64,000 nucleotides of DNA from Pseudomonas sp. FP198 (lineage in GTDB: Bacteria > Pseudomonadota > Gammaproteobacteria > Pseudomonadales > Pseudomonadaceae), in NCBI RefSeq assembly GCF_030687895.1, contig NZ_CP117452.1:568501-632500 (forward strand), given 5' to 3'. The first letter of the stretch is position 1. Each line of letters begins with the position of its first letter. The notes under the pieces were generated by a model. The model saw only the letters and a list, made by a program, of their open reading frames with translations, searched no databases and had not been told where the DNA came from. This document shows positions 42,419-52,314 of this stretch, piece by piece. The position numbers and the translations under genes are program-made.

Positions 42419-43567
42419 ATGAGTCTTTCCTCATTCAAGATCGCCCACAAACTGATCACCGGCGCCGCTGCCATCGAGCAACTGGCGGCGGAGCTGACAC
42501 GGCTGGATGTCGATAACCCGTTGATCGTCACGGACGCGGCGCTGGTCAAGTCCGGCACCGTGGAGTTGGCGCTGCAGCATCTGGGCGGGCGCGACTACGA
42601 GATTTTCGACCGGGTCATGCCCGACCCGGAAATCGCCATCGTCGAAGATTGCATGCAAGCCTACCGCGACGGCGGGCATGACGGCCTGATCGGCCTGGGT
42701 GGCGGCAGCGCCATCGACATTGCCAAGTGCGTGGGCGTTTATGCCGGTTACCACGGTGAGCTGCAGGATATGTTCGGTGTCGATCAGGTGCCGCGCAAAG
42801 GTCCGCCCATGATTGCCATTCCCACCACCGCCGGTACCGGTTCGGAAGTCACCAACGTGGCGATCCTCTCTGACAAGGCCGCACAGCTGAAAAAGGGCAT
42901 CGTCAGTGATTACCTGCTGCCGGATGTGGCGCTGGTCAGCCCGCAGATGACCCTGACGTGTCCGCGCAGCGTGACCGCCGCCAGCGGCGTTGATGCGTTG
43001 GTGCACGCCATCGAGTCGTACCTGTCACTCAACGCCTCGCCGATCACCGATGCCCTGGCCATCGGCGCGATCAAGCTGATCACCCGCGCCTTGCCCAAGG
43101 CCTACGCCAACCCGTCCCACTTGCAGGCCCGTGAAGACATGGCCACCGCCAGCCTGATGGCCGGCATGGCGTTCGGCAATGCCGGGGTCGGCGCCGTGCA
43201 TGCGCTGGCCTATCCGCTGGGCGGACGTTTCCATGTCTCCCATGGCGTCGCCAATGCCTTGTTGCTGCCCTATGTCATGCACTGGAACAAGATGGCCTGC
43301 GTCGAGCGCATGCGCGATATTGCCGAGGCCATGGGCATCAAGACCGCTCATTTGAGTGATATCGAAGCCGCGGATGAGGCCGTGGAAGCCATGGCCGCGT
43401 TGTGTGCCGCGGTGGAAATTCCCAAAGGCTTGAGTGGCCTGGGCGTCACCGAGGAGGTGATTCCGTCCATGGCGGCGGAGGCGGCGGGTATAGAGCGGCT
43501 GATGCGCAACAACCCGCGCAAGCTGAGCGCCGGCGATATCGAGAAGATCTATCGAGCGGCGTATTGA
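42419..43567 (+). CDS. Iron-containing (group III) alcohol dehydrogenase
   Basis: The 382-residue NAD(P)-dependent oxidoreductase has the nucleotide motif GGGSAID at 94-100 and metal ligands D192, H196, H261 and H275. In the usual HxxAHxxG signature the second histidine is tyrosine (HALAYPLGG), and PHG reads SHG, as in a subset of the family. The substrate is not evident. Its place directly after the agt genes suggests an omega-hydroxy acid such as 4-hydroxybutyrate or 5-hydroxyvalerate, but this is inference. P. aeruginosa, as I recall, has rpe directly after agtD, so this gene is an addition to that layout. Confidence 0.88.
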   Translation: MSLSSFKIAHKLITGAAAIEQLAAELTRLDVDNPLIVTDAALVKSGTVELALQHLGGRDYEIFDRVMPDPEIAIVEDCMQAYRDGGHDGLIGLGGGSAIDIAKCVGVYAGYHGELQDMFGVDQVPRKGPPMIAIPTTAGTGSEVTNVAILSDKAAQLKKGIVSDYLLPDVALVSPQMTLTCPRSVTAASGVDALVHAIESYLSLNASPITDALAIGAIKLITRALPKAYANPSHLQAREDMATASLMAGMAFGNAGVGAVHALAYPLGGRFHVSHGVANALLLPYVMHWNKMACVERMRDIAEAMGIKTAHLSDIEAADEAVEAMAALCAAVEIPKGLSGLGVTEEVIPSMAAEAAGIERLMRNNPRKLSAGDIEKIYRAAY

Positions 43568-43645
43568 TCGTGCGTCACGGTGGGCGCGCCAAATCTTGAG
43601 GTATACAATGCGCGCCATCGTGATTTCGCTCAAAACAGGTGCGTC

Positions 43646-44320
43646 ATGCAGCCCTTCGCTATTGCTCCGTCGATTCTCTCCGCCGACTTCGCCCGCCTGG
43701 GCGAGGAAGTGGATAACGTTCTGGCCGCCGGGGCCGACATCGTCCACTTCGATGTCATGGACAACCACTACGTACCCAACCTGACCATCGGCCCGATGGT
43801 CTGCGCGGCGTTGCGCAAATATGGCATCACCGCGCCAATCGACGCGCACCTGATGGTCAGTCCGGTGGATCGTATCGTCGGTGATTTCATCGAGGCCGGT
43901 GCCACCTACATCACCTTCCACCCGGAAGCCACGCTGCACGTCGACCGCTCCCTGCAATTGATCCGCGAAGGCGGCTGCAAGGCCGGCCTGGTGTTCAACC
44001 CGGCCACGCCCCTGGACGTACTCAAGTACGTGATGGACAAGGTCGACATGGTTCTGCTGATGAGCGTCAACCCGGGTTTCGGTGGGCAGAAGTTCATTCC
44101 GGGCACGCTCGACAAGCTGCGCGAAGCCCGCGCCCTGATCGATGCCTCGGGCCGGGATATCCGCCTGGAAATCGACGGCGGCGTGAACGTGAACAACATC
44201 CGCGAAATCGCCGCGGCCGGTGCCGACACCTTTGTCGCCGGTTCGGCGATCTTCAACGCACCGGATTACCAGGCAGTGATCGAAAAGATGCGCGCCGAAC
44301 TGGCCCTGGCACGTCCATGA
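43646..44320 (+). CDS. rpe: Ribulose-phosphate 3-epimerase
   Basis: Rpe interconverts ribulose-5-phosphate and xylulose-5-phosphate in the pentose phosphate pathway. The 224-residue TIM barrel begins [20 protein letters not shown] and has [24 protein letters not shown] and EIDGGVN. The ATG at 43646 is the family start. A TATACA -10-like hexamer occurs about 45 nt upstream. The stop overlaps gph by 4 bp. Confidence 0.98.
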   Translation: MQPFAIAPSILSADFARLGEEVDNVLAAGADIVHFDVMDNHYVPNLTIGPMVCAALRKYGITAPIDAHLMVSPVDRIVGDFIEAGATYITFHPEATLHVDRSLQLIREGGCKAGLVFNPATPLDVLKYVMDKVDMVLLMSVNPGFGGQKFIPGTLDKLREARALIDASGRDIRLEIDGGVNVNNIREIAAAGADTFVAGSAIFNAPDYQAVIEKMRAELALARP

Positions 44321-45135
44321 GCGGCTTCGAGCAGCTGTTTCCCGGCAGCCTGCCGCGTCTGGTGATGTTCGATCTCGACGGCACGCTCGTCGATTCGGTC
44401 CCGGACCTGGCGGCTGCCGTGGACAATATGCTGCTCCAGCTCGGGCGTCCGTCTGCCGGCATCGACGCGGTGCGCCAGTGGGTCGGCAACGGCGCGCCGA
44501 TGCTGGTGCGCCGGGCCCTGGCCAATGACATTGATGCCCAGGGCGTTGATGAGGCCGAGGCCGAGCGGGCACTGGAGCTGTTCAACGAAGCCTACGACGG
44601 CAACCACGAACTGACCGTGGTTTATCCGGGCGTGCGTTCCACTCTCAAATGGTTGCACAAGCAGGGCGTGGAAATGGCGCTGATCACCAACAAGCCGGAG
44701 CGTTTTGTCGCGCCGCTGCTGGATCAGATGAAGATCGGCCGTTATTTCCGCTGGATCATCGGCGGCGACACCTTGCCACAGAAAAAGCCCGACCCGGCCG
44801 CGCTGTTCTTCGTCATGAAAATGGCCAACATCCCGGCATCCCAATCGTTGTTTGTCGGCGATTCGCGCAGCGACGTGCTGGCGGCGAAAGCCGCTGGGGT
44901 CAAATGTGTTGCCCTGAGCTACGGCTACAATCATGGCCGACCGATTGCCGAGGAATTTCCGACATTGGTGATTGATGATCTGCGCCTGCTAATTCCCGGT
45001 TGCCTGGACCCGGCCGCTGAGATAACGTTGCCCGACGCTGTTCAATCCTCTTCTGGAAACGCCATCGTGGTGGTCACTCGCAAACTCTGGATGAAAGTCA
45101 TGAAGGCCCTGGCCCGCTGGCGTTGGCGCGCCTGA
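44317..45135 (+). CDS. gph: Phosphoglycolate phosphatase Gph
   Basis: Gph is a HAD-family phosphatase of 272 residues that removes 2-phosphoglycolate. It has nucleophile motif [10 protein letters not shown] (D19, D21) and later motifs ITNKPERF and FVGDSRSD. The last 24 or so residues, ending [17 protein letters not shown], extend beyond the usual HAD core. They coincide with a Trp-codon leader for trpE, so the end of the gene has a second role. It is coupled to rpe. Confidence 0.95.
   Translation: MSGFEQLFPGSLPRLVMFDLDGTLVDSVPDLAAAVDNMLLQLGRPSAGIDAVRQWVGNGAPMLVRRALANDIDAQGVDEAEAERALELFNEAYDGNHELTVVYPGVRSTLKWLHKQGVEMALITNKPERFVAPLLDQMKIGRYFRWIIGGDTLPQKKPDPAALFFVMKMANIPASQSLFVGDSRSDVLAAKAAGVKCVALSYGYNHGRPIAEEFPTLVIDDLRLLIPGCLDPAAEITLPDAVQSSSGNAIVVVTRKLWMKVMKALARWRWRA
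45091..45135 (+). CDS. trpE leader peptide, in frame with the end of gph
   Basis: ATG 45091 (or 45100) to TGA 45135 encodes [14 protein letters not shown] with two Trp codons separated by one Arg codon. A third Trp codon immediately precedes the first ATG. The same ARWRWRA ends the leader before trpG. It lies 70 bp upstream of trpE. No good Shine-Dalgarno precedes either ATG, so ribosomes finishing gph may do the sensing. Attenuation of trpE and trpGDC has been reported in P. putida. Confidence 0.65.
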   Translation: MKVMKALARWRWRA

Positions 45136-45162
45136 CGTGATCCTGGCCGGTTATCCGGCGCG
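45118..45162 (+). promoter_or_regulatory. Candidate trpE attenuator
   Basis: Two mutually exclusive pairings can be drawn downstream of the Trp codons. CGCGCC (45127-45132) can pair with GGCGCG (45157-45162). Alternatively GCCGG (45146-45150) pairs with CCGGC (45155-45159), a short stem followed by GCGTTTGC. A ribosome stalled at the Trp codons would cover the first arm. The terminator-like stem is weak, so the exact structure is uncertain. Confidence 0.4.
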
Positions 45163-45205
45163 TTTGCATACCTGACTGTCAGCTCCTCTTGCCACGAGGC
45201 ACCCC

Positions 45206-46687
45206 ATGATCCGCGAAGAATTTCTGCGTCTAGCCGCTGCCGGCTACAACCGCATCCCGCTTGCCTGCGAAACCCTGGCCGACTTCGACACGCCGCTGTC
45301 GATCTACCTCAAGTTGGCCGACCAGCCCAATTCCTACTTGCTCGAATCGGTGCAAGGTGGGGAAAAATGGGGTCGCTATTCGATGATCGGCCTGCCCTGC
45401 CGCACCGTGCTGCGAGTCCATGACCATCGCATCAGCGTGACCTGCGATGACGTCGAAATCGAAAGCCACGAAGTCGAGGATCCGCTCGCGTTCGTTGAAT
45501 CCTTCAAGGCCCGCTACAACGTCCCGACCATCCCCGGCCTGCCACGTTTCAACGGCGGCCTGGTGGGTTATTTCGGCTACGACTGTGTGCGCTATGTGGA
45601 AAAACGCCTGGGCACCTGTCCGAACCCCGATCCGCTGGGTGTGCCGGACATTCTGCTGATGGTCTCCGATGCGGTGGTGGTCTTCGACAATCTCGCCGGC
45701 AAGATGCACGCCATCGTCCTGGCTGACCCGTCCCGTGAAGATGCCTACGAGCAAGGTCAACAAAGCCTTCAGACGTTGCTGGAAAAACTCCGCCAGCCGA
45801 TCACCCCCCGTCCCGGCCTGGACTTCAGCAAGCAGTCGGCTGCCGACCCGGTGTTCCGTTCCAGTTTCACCCAGGGCGACTACGAAAAAGCTGTCGACAC
45901 CATCAAGGAATACATCCTGGCGGGCGACTGCATGCAGGTCGTGCCGTCGCAACGGATGTCGATCGACTTCAAGGCCGCGCCGATCGATCTGTACCGGGCG
46001 CTGCGCTGTTTCAACCCGACGCCTTACATGTATTTCTTCAACTTCGGTGACTTCCATGTCGTGGGCAGTTCGCCCGAGGTGCTGGTGCGGGTCGAAGAAA
46101 ACCTCATCACCGTACGGCCGATCGCTGGCACACGGCCACGCGGCGCCACGGAGGAAGCGGACCGGGCGCTGGAAGAGGACCTGTTGTCAGATGCCAAGGA
46201 AATCGCCGAGCACCTGATGCTGATCGATCTGGGGCGCAACGACACTGGCCGGGTTTCCGAAGTGGGCTCGGTAAAGCTCACCGAGAAAATGGTCATCGAG
46301 CGCTACTCCAACGTGATGCACATCGTGTCCAACGTCACCGGGGAGTTGAAGTCCGGGTTGACGGCGATGGACGCCTTGCGAGCGATCCTGCCGGCGGGCA
46401 CTTTGTCTGGCGCGCCGAAGATCCGCGCCATGGAAATCATCGACGAGCTGGAGCCGGTCAAGCGCGGTGTGTACGGCGGAGCCGTCGGCTACTTCGCCTG
46501 GAACGGCAACATGGACACGGCCATCGCCATCCGCACCGCCGTGATCAAGAACGGTGAGCTGCACGTGCAGGCCGGCGGCGGCATCGTCGCCGACTCGGTG
46601 CCCGCGCTGGAATGGGAGGAAACCCTGAACAAGCGTCGGGCAATGTTCCGTGCCGTGGCCCTGGCCGAGCAGACCCCGAACGACTGA
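45206..46687 (+). CDS. trpE: Anthranilate synthase component I TrpE
   Basis: TrpE converts chorismate to anthranilate with TrpG-supplied ammonia, the first step of tryptophan synthesis. The 493-residue protein has the N-terminal feedback-binding region with [18 protein letters not shown] and the chorismate-binding core with [26 protein letters not shown] and [13 protein letters not shown] lies 7 nt before the ATG. Its glutaminase partner trpG is 2.4 kb downstream in a separate operon. Confidence 0.98.
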   Translation: MIREEFLRLAAAGYNRIPLACETLADFDTPLSIYLKLADQPNSYLLESVQGGEKWGRYSMIGLPCRTVLRVHDHRISVTCDDVEIESHEVEDPLAFVESFKARYNVPTIPGLPRFNGGLVGYFGYDCVRYVEKRLGTCPNPDPLGVPDILLMVSDAVVVFDNLAGKMHAIVLADPSREDAYEQGQQSLQTLLEKLRQPITPRPGLDFSKQSAADPVFRSSFTQGDYEKAVDTIKEYILAGDCMQVVPSQRMSIDFKAAPIDLYRALRCFNPTPYMYFFNFGDFHVVGSSPEVLVRVEENLITVRPIAGTRPRGATEEADRALEEDLLSDAKEIAEHLMLIDLGRNDTGRVSEVGSVKLTEKMVIERYSNVMHIVSNVTGELKSGLTAMDALRAILPAGTLSGAPKIRAMEIIDELEPVKRGVYGGAVGYFAWNGNMDTAIAIRTAVIKNGELHVQAGGGIVADSVPALEWEETLNKRRAMFRAVALAEQTPND

Positions 46688-46710
46688 AGGCCTCGAGACA
46701 ACTCGATCAT

Positions 46711-46800
46711 TGTGGGAGCGAGCTTGCTCGCGATGAGGCCCTCAGGCTCAACCAATAGGTTGACTGACAGTCCGCCATCGCGAGCAAGCTCGCTCCCACA
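46711..46800. repeat. REP pair (inverted)
   Basis: Inverted REP units lie between the convergent trpE and estA genes. Confidence 0.9.
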
Positions 46801-46809
46801 GGGGCCGCG

Positions 46810-48717
46810 TCAGAAATCCAGACTGACCCCCAAGCTCACCCCTTGCTGGCTGAAATCATCATCCTTGCGCAACGTATAACCGCCCCGCAGCGCTAGATCG
46901 CTGGTCAACTTGTGACTGATCCCCAGGCTCAGGCGATTGAGGTGGCTCTGTGGGGTATAGCCCTCCAGCGTGAAGTCATTGGCCGGCAAGCTGTTGAGGG
47001 CGATGTTCACCTTTTGCGTATCGTCTTCATACTCGCGCTCGTGGGCATACTCCCCGTACACCTGGGTCTGGCGGGTAAAGTTGTATTTGCCCTGCAAGCC
47101 GATGCCCAGGCGTTTTGAATCGCGGGTCTGGTCGTCGAAAGTCAGCGCCGTGGAGCGGCTGCCCTGTTCCGAGTAGCCATCGACCTCGACCTTCGCATAA
47201 TCGGCGCTGACAAACGGTGACAGGTGCCATTGGCTGCCCGGCTGGGCAATGTCGTAGCCTACGCGCGTGCTGAATGCCCAGAGATGACCGTCGGTATCGC
47301 CTTTCTCCTGCGCCTGGCTGACGCCCAGGTCGAATTTGCGCTCCAGGTTGTCGTAGTCGAGCTTGCCGCCGGTCAGCGCGGCGTCGGCCCACCAGCGGTT
47401 CTGCTGGAACTGGGCGAACGCGGTGGCGAGGTAGCTGTTGAGCTTGTAGTTCGAATCGTTGCGTCCTGCGTCCATGTCCTGGCGGTACAGACCGGCGGCC
47501 ACGCCGATGCGCCAGGCTTCGTTGAGGCGGTAGCTGCCGCCGATGTTCAGGTTGTAGCCACTGCCGTCGGCGCGTGCACCGCTGCCTTGGCTATCAATGT
47601 CCAGATGCTGGCCGCCGCCGGCAACAATCGCCCGCCATTGACCTACCGCCTGCCAATCTTCCCAGTCCGATTGCCATTGGCTGCGCAATTCATCCTGGTG
47701 GGCGCGCAAGGTCGAGTGGGCCATTTCCGGCAGCAAGGTCAGTTCCCACGGCGCCGCGAGCAGAGAATAGGCGTAGTCGGCAATCAGCTTCTGCCCGGTT
47801 TCGGTGGGGTGAACCGCATCGTTATAGATCAGCTTGCTCGGATCAGGCGTGGCGCTGTTGATGCCGTAGGTGGGGTTTTCCGTACAGCTGTTGCCGCTGA
47901 AGCAAGTGGCAGTGAGGTTCTCGCCGGTGGCAAGGCCGAATCGTCCAGGATCGGCAAAGGTTTCCTGCAGCAATAGCGGAACGTTCAGCGGAATGATCTC
48001 GGCATTGATGCCCTGCAACCGTGTGACCAGTTGCTGGTTGAACCGATTGCTGAGCAGCGAGACCGTCCCCTGCAAGGGGGTGCCATTGAGGGCCGGCGTC
48101 AGGCCCAGATCCGGCAGCAACCAGACCATTGCATAGCGGGCTCCGGCGGTTTGCAGCACTTGCACGCTGTCAGCCAGGCGGTCCGCGGCGGCATCCGCCT
48201 GGGCGATGCTCAACACTCTGCCTTGAAGAAAATCATTGCCGCCGCCGGAGAGGTAATACAGCGCGTTCGGGTCGGCACGCAGGCCATTGGCGGGCAGATA
48301 ACCGGCACGGCTGCGCTCGCCGGTGGCGGAAATATTGGTGATCGAGTCCAGTATCTGGTCGGTACGATAACCGCCTACAGCCCAGTTGTTGCCGTCCGCG
48401 AGCCCTTCGCGGGCGCGCACTGCCGAAGTGGACGCGGCGGTTTCATCGGCGGAAAAGCCCAGTCGTCCACCGAGCAGTTGGGTCGCGTTTGCAGAATAGG
48501 CTTCGCCGCTGCCATCCAGGTAGACCGGGCCGGTGCGGTTGGTAAAACGCAAGGTTGAGCCGGGCGGGCCGTCGGGATCGCTGAACTGACCGGCGTCGCT
48601 GAGGCTGTCGCCGAACACGATGAAACTGGAGTAGGGGTTGGGGGCGGCAATCGCCTGAGCGCAGGCCATGGTCAGCAGGCAGCTGGCGATGGGGATGAAC
48701 AACGTCGGCTTGATCAT
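46810..48717 (-). CDS. estA: Autotransporter esterase EstA (GDSL family)
   Basis: This outer-membrane-anchored, surface-exposed esterase has 635 residues. A signal peptide is cleaved near AIAAP (24-25). A GDSL passenger follows with catalytic S38 (FGDSLSD), the oxyanion Asn in GGGND (161), and D300/H303 in DAVHP. A C-terminal autotransporter barrel (about 370-635) ends in F, SLGVSLDF, a typical outer-membrane terminus. In P. aeruginosa EstA affects rhamnolipid production and motility. Here it separates trpE from trpGDC, as I recall for P. putida. Confidence 0.93.
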   Translation of the reverse strand: MIKPTLFIPIASCLLTMACAQAIAAPNPYSSFIVFGDSLSDAGQFSDPDGPPGSTLRFTNRTGPVYLDGSGEAYSANATQLLGGRLGFSADETAASTSAVRAREGLADGNNWAVGGYRTDQILDSITNISATGERSRAGYLPANGLRADPNALYYLSGGGNDFLQGRVLSIAQADAAADRLADSVQVLQTAGARYAMVWLLPDLGLTPALNGTPLQGTVSLLSNRFNQQLVTRLQGINAEIIPLNVPLLLQETFADPGRFGLATGENLTATCFSGNSCTENPTYGINSATPDPSKLIYNDAVHPTETGQKLIADYAYSLLAAPWELTLLPEMAHSTLRAHQDELRSQWQSDWEDWQAVGQWRAIVAGGGQHLDIDSQGSGARADGSGYNLNIGGSYRLNEAWRIGVAAGLYRQDMDAGRNDSNYKLNSYLATAFAQFQQNRWWADAALTGGKLDYDNLERKFDLGVSQAQEKGDTDGHLWAFSTRVGYDIAQPGSQWHLSPFVSADYAKVEVDGYSEQGSRSTALTFDDQTRDSKRLGIGLQGKYNFTRQTQVYGEYAHEREYEDDTQKVNIALNSLPANDFTLEGYTPQSHLNRLSLGISHKLTSDLALRGGYTLRKDDDFSQQGVSLGVSLDF

Positions 48718-48883
48718 GAGAAGGTCCTTTTCAATCTTGTTTTTTTATCGGGAGAAACGAAACGACAGTACCAAAGGCGTCCGGCGGTTTGCCACCCGAT
48801 CAGTGAGCATGGCGATTGTTTGCGGGCCCTTCGGGTCGGTCTTATTGCGTGCTCCGCCCAGCTAAGTTACTGTGCCGGAACGT
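48718..48883. promoter_or_regulatory. Divergent estA / trp leader promoter region
   Basis: These 166 bp separate the estA start from the trpGDC leader and should hold both promoters. I see no hexamer pair good enough to call. Confidence 0.4.
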
Positions 48884-48970
48884 ATGAACGAGACTTCCCC
48901 CGTGTCGATTGTCAGCAAACTCCTGAATCAATTGATCAAGGCTCACGCCCGTTGGCGTTGGCGCGCCTGA
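48884..48970 (+). CDS. trpGDC leader peptide (28 residues)
   Basis: ATG 48884 to TGA 48970 encodes MNETSPVSIVSKLLNQLI then KAHARWRWRA, with tandem Trp codons at 48953-48955 and 48959-48961. GGAA sits 3 nt before the ATG, rather close. The 18 nt TGGCGTTGGCGCGCCTGA are identical to the end of the trpE leader. It lies 161 bp before trpG. Trp-codon leaders upstream of trp genes act as ribosome-stalling sensors of charged tRNA-Trp. Confidence 0.75.
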   Translation: MNETSPVSIVSKLLNQLIKAHARWRWRA

Positions 48971-48993
48971 ACGTTCCATGCCGGCCTCGCCGG
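48953..48993 (+). promoter_or_regulatory. Candidate trpGDC attenuator
   Basis: A short GC stem CCGGC/GCCGG with loop CTC (48981-48993) starts 10 nt after the leader stop, like the one in the trpE leader. T-rich stretches (GATTTGCC, TTCTTTACC) follow later. The full terminator/antiterminator pair was not resolved by eye. Confidence 0.4.
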
Positions 48994-49131
48994 ACCTGTA
49001 CCGATTTGCCTTCTTTACCCGTTTGGAAACCGCTTCGCAGGCGCATCATTCACCTGTCCAGCGCAGCACCGTGCGGGTCACTCTTCGAAGGCTGTATTCC
49101 AAGTCAGTGTATTCAATAGGTTGTTTACGCC

Positions 49132-49725
49132 ATGTTGCTGATGATCGATAACTACGACTCTTTTACTTACAACGTTGTGCAGTACCTCGGCGAGCTCGGC
49201 TCCGAGGTCAAGGTCGTGCGCAACGATGAGCTGACCATCGCCGAAATCGAGGCCCTCAAGCCCGAACGCATCGTCGTCTCGCCCGGCCCTTGCACGCCAA
49301 CCGAAGCGGGCATCTCCATCGAAGCGATCAAATATTTTGCCGGCAAGCTGCCGATCCTCGGTGTCTGCCTGGGGCACCAGTCGATCGGCCAGGCGTTCGG
49401 TGGTGATGTCGTGCGGGCCCGCCAGGTGATGCACGGCAAGACCAGCCCGGTATTTCATGAAGACAAGGGCGTGTTCGAAGGTCTGAATCGCCCGCTTACC
49501 GTCACCCGCTACCACTCGTTGATCGTCAAGCGCGAAACCCTGCCCGACTGCCTTGAGCTGACCGCCTGGACCCAGCTCGAAGACGGCTCGGTGGACGAAA
49601 TCATGGGTTTGCGTCACAAGACGTTAAACATCGAGGGTGTGCAATTTCACCCCGAGTCTATCCTCACCGAGCAGGGCCACGAACTGTTCGCCAACTTTCT
49701 CAAACAAACCGGCGGCACGCGCTAA
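49132..49725 (+). CDS. trpG: Anthranilate synthase component II TrpG (glutamine amidotransferase)
   Basis: TrpG hydrolyses glutamine to feed ammonia to TrpE. The 197-residue class I amidotransferase begins [14 protein letters not shown], has nucleophile C79 in [10 protein letters not shown] and the catalytic His/Glu in VQFHPES. It heads the trpGDC operon, 9 bp before trpD. Confidence 0.98.
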   Translation: MLLMIDNYDSFTYNVVQYLGELGSEVKVVRNDELTIAEIEALKPERIVVSPGPCTPTEAGISIEAIKYFAGKLPILGVCLGHQSIGQAFGGDVVRARQVMHGKTSPVFHEDKGVFEGLNRPLTVTRYHSLIVKRETLPDCLELTAWTQLEDGSVDEIMGLRHKTLNIEGVQFHPESILTEQGHELFANFLKQTGGTR

Positions 49726-49734
49726 GGACTCTCC

Positions 49735-50784
49735 ATGGACATCAAGACAGCCCTGAACCGTATCGTCGGCCAGCTCGACCTGAGCACCGACGAGATGCGC
49801 GACGTGATGCGGGAAATCATGACTGGCCAGTGCACGGACGCGCAGATTGGCGCGTTCATGATGGCCATGCGCATGAAGAGCGAGAGCATCGACGAGATTG
49901 TCGGTGCGGTGACGACCATGCGCGAGTTGGCGGACAAGGTCGAACTCAAGACTCTCGATGGTGTGGTGGATGTCGTCGGGACGGGTGGTGACGGAGCCAA
50001 TATCTTCAACGTTTCCACCGCCTCGGCATTTGTCGTTGCGGCGGCCGGCTGCACCGTCGCCAAGCATGGCAATCGTGCGGTGTCGGGCAAGAGCGGCAGC
50101 GCCGATCTGCTGGAAGCCGCCGGTATCTACCTCAACCTGACGTCGGTCCAGGTGGCTCGTTGTATCGATAGCGTCGGCATCGGCTTCATGTTTGCCCAGA
50201 CCCACCACCGCGCCATGAAATATGCCGCGGCGCCGCGTCGCGAGCTGGGCTTGCGCACGCTGTTCAACATGCTCGGCCCGCTTACGAATCCGGCCGGTGT
50301 GAAGCATCAAGTGGTCGGCGTATTCAGCCAGGCGCTGTGCCGGCCATTGGCAGAGGTCCTGCAACGTTTAGGTAGCAAGCACGTGCTGGTCGTCCATTCC
50401 AAAGACGGCCTGGATGAATTCAGCCTGGCGGCGCCCACTTTCGTGGCTGAGCTAAAAAATGATCAGATCAGCGAATATTGGGTCGAACCTGAAGACCTCG
50501 GCATGAAGAGCCAGAGCCTGCATGGACTGGCGGTGGATGGGCCGGCTCAGTCACTTGAGTTGATCCGCGATGCCTTGGGGCGGCGTAAAACCGAGAATGG
50601 CCAGAAGGCTGCGGAAATGATCATGCTCAATGCGGGCGCCGCGTTGTATGCCGCCGATCACGCCAGCAGCCTCAAGCAAGGTGTCGAGCTCGCGCATGAT
50701 GCGTTGCACACCGGCCTGGCCCGGGAAAAACTGGAAGAATTGGGCGCGTTTACCGCCGTATTCAAAGTGGAGAATGAAGGATGA
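49735..50784 (+). CDS. trpD: Anthranilate phosphoribosyltransferase TrpD
   Basis: TrpD attaches phosphoribosyl pyrophosphate to anthranilate. The 349-residue protein has the PRPP-binding [29 protein letters not shown] and [11 protein letters not shown] motifs. Its stop overlaps the trpC start by 4 bp. Confidence 0.98.
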   Translation: MDIKTALNRIVGQLDLSTDEMRDVMREIMTGQCTDAQIGAFMMAMRMKSESIDEIVGAVTTMRELADKVELKTLDGVVDVVGTGGDGANIFNVSTASAFVVAAAGCTVAKHGNRAVSGKSGSADLLEAAGIYLNLTSVQVARCIDSVGIGFMFAQTHHRAMKYAAAPRRELGLRTLFNMLGPLTNPAGVKHQVVGVFSQALCRPLAEVLQRLGSKHVLVVHSKDGLDEFSLAAPTFVAELKNDQISEYWVEPEDLGMKSQSLHGLAVDGPAQSLELIRDALGRRKTENGQKAAEMIMLNAGAALYAADHASSLKQGVELAHDALHTGLAREKLEELGAFTAVFKVENEG

Positions 50785-51617
50785 GCGTGCCAACGGTTCT
50801 GGAAAACATTCTGGCTCGCAAGGCTGAAGAAGTGGCCGAGCGTCGTGCCCGGGTCAGCCTCGCCGAGCTGGAAGGTCTCGCACGTTCAGCAGACGCGCCT
50901 CGCGGCTTTGCCCAGGCGCTGATAGACCAGGCGAAGAAAAAGCAGCCTGCGGTCATCGCCGAAATCAAGAAGGCGTCTCCCAGCAAAGGTGTGATCCGTG
51001 AGGACTTCGTCCCCGCCGACATCGCCAGGAGCTACGAGAAGGGCGGTGCGACCTGCCTTTCGGTGCTCACCGACGTCGATTTTTTCCAAGGTGCCGATGA
51101 CTATCTCAAACAGGCGCGGGCCGCGTGCAAGCTGCCGGTGATCCGTAAGGATTTCATGATCGATCCGTACCAGATCGTTGAGGCGCGGGCCTTGGGTGCC
51201 GATTGCGTGCTGTTGATCGTTTCCGCCCTGGATGACGTGAAAATGGCCGAGCTGGCCGCAGTCGCTAAAAGTGTGGGCCTGGATGTACTGGTGGAAGTCC
51301 ACGACGGCGACGAGCTGGAACGCGCCCTGAAAACGCTGGATACCAAGCTGGTCGGCGTCAATAACCGCAACCTGCATACGTTTGAAGTCAACCTGGAAAC
51401 CACTCTCGACCTGTTGCCGCGAATTCCACGCGATCGCCTGGTCATCACCGAGAGCGGCATCCTCAACCGAGCCGATGTCGAGTTGATGGAAGTCAGCGAT
51501 GTGTATTCATTCCTGGTTGGCGAGGCTTTCATGCGGGCCGAAAGCCCGGGTACAGAACTGCAACGCTTGTTTTTCCCCGAGCGCGGCGTTCCGGTAACCG
51601 GCTCGACGCTGGACTGA
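50781..51617 (+). CDS. trpC: Indole-3-glycerol phosphate synthase TrpC
   Basis: TrpC closes the indole ring to form indole-3-glycerol phosphate. The 278-residue barrel has [13 protein letters not shown] with the catalytic Lys, [37 protein letters not shown] and ITESGI. It is a monofunctional TrpC without a fused TrpF domain. A lipoate-ligase-like gene follows after 4 bp. Confidence 0.98.
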   Translation: MSVPTVLENILARKAEEVAERRARVSLAELEGLARSADAPRGFAQALIDQAKKKQPAVIAEIKKASPSKGVIREDFVPADIARSYEKGGATCLSVLTDVDFFQGADDYLKQARAACKLPVIRKDFMIDPYQIVEARALGADCVLLIVSALDDVKMAELAAVAKSVGLDVLVEVHDGDELERALKTLDTKLVGVNNRNLHTFEVNLETTLDLLPRIPRDRLVITESGILNRADVELMEVSDVYSFLVGEAFMRAESPGTELQRLFFPERGVPVTGSTLD

Positions 51618-51621
51618 ATCG

Positions 51622-52314
51622 ATGCCTCCAGCCATTGCCTTCACGGTTGAAAGCGGCCTGCAGGCCGAACAGGATCTGCTGGCCAGCGTATGCGCCGGTG
51701 ACGCTGAATCCGGCTTGCTGTTCTGGCAGCCCAGCGATCGTGCCCTGGTGATGCCGCGTCGCTTGAGTCGCCTGCCAGGTTTTGAACTTGCCTGTGAGGT
51801 ATCGGCCGCAAGCGGCTGGCCGGTGCTGCTGCGTGAAACCGGTGGCGAGCCAGTGCCTCAGTCGGGCGCTACGGTCAATATCGCGCTGGTCTATGCGCCA
51901 CCGCGAAGTGAAGGTGACCATGGCCGGATCGAGACTGCTTATCGGCGTCTGTGCGATCCGATCTGCCAGTTGCTCGATGAGCTGGGCGGGGTGGCTTCCC
52001 TCGGTGAAGTGGAGGGCGCGTTTTGCGATGGGCGCTTCAACGTCAATCTGGACGGCCGGAAAATGGTCGGTACCGCCCAGCGCTGGCGGCAGAGCAAGGG
52101 CGGCCAGAGGCCGGTGGGCCTGGTGCATGGCGCCCTATTGCTGGAGGACGAGCGCGAGTCCATGGTTGCGGCGGTCAATCGGTTCAACGAGGCGTGTGGC
52201 CTGGAGCAGCGTGTGCGTGCCGAGAGCCACATCGCCCTGCATGAGAAATTCCCGGCGCCTCATGCGCTGGAACGGCTCGAGGCGCTCTACCGGGAACTGT
52301 TGAGTAGCTTCTAG
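51622..52314 (+). CDS. Lipoate-protein ligase A-like (BPL/LPL domain) protein
   Basis: This 230-residue protein has one biotin/lipoate ligase catalytic domain. The [22 protein letters not shown] stretch (about 133-155), with its Lys, parallels the lipoyl-AMP binding loop of LplA. It lacks the C-terminal accessory domain of LplA. It is packed 4 bp behind trpC and its stop overlaps that of the convergent vfr gene (CTAG). No Shine-Dalgarno is evident, so it may rely on trpC translation. The acceptor and acyl substrate are unknown. Confidence 0.75.
   Translation: MPPAIAFTVESGLQAEQDLLASVCAGDAESGLLFWQPSDRALVMPRRLSRLPGFELACEVSAASGWPVLLRETGGEPVPQSGATVNIALVYAPPRSEGDHGRIETAYRRLCDPICQLLDELGGVASLGEVEGAFCDGRFNVNLDGRKMVGTAQRWRQSKGGQRPVGLVHGALLLEDERESMVAAVNRFNEACGLEQRVRAESHIALHEKFPAPHALERLEALYRELLSSF

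Noticed and set aside
46688..49131. Possible pyocin or prophage between trpE and trpG
   Set aside because: Only estA, a REP pair and the trp leader are found; no tail, holin or integrase genes.
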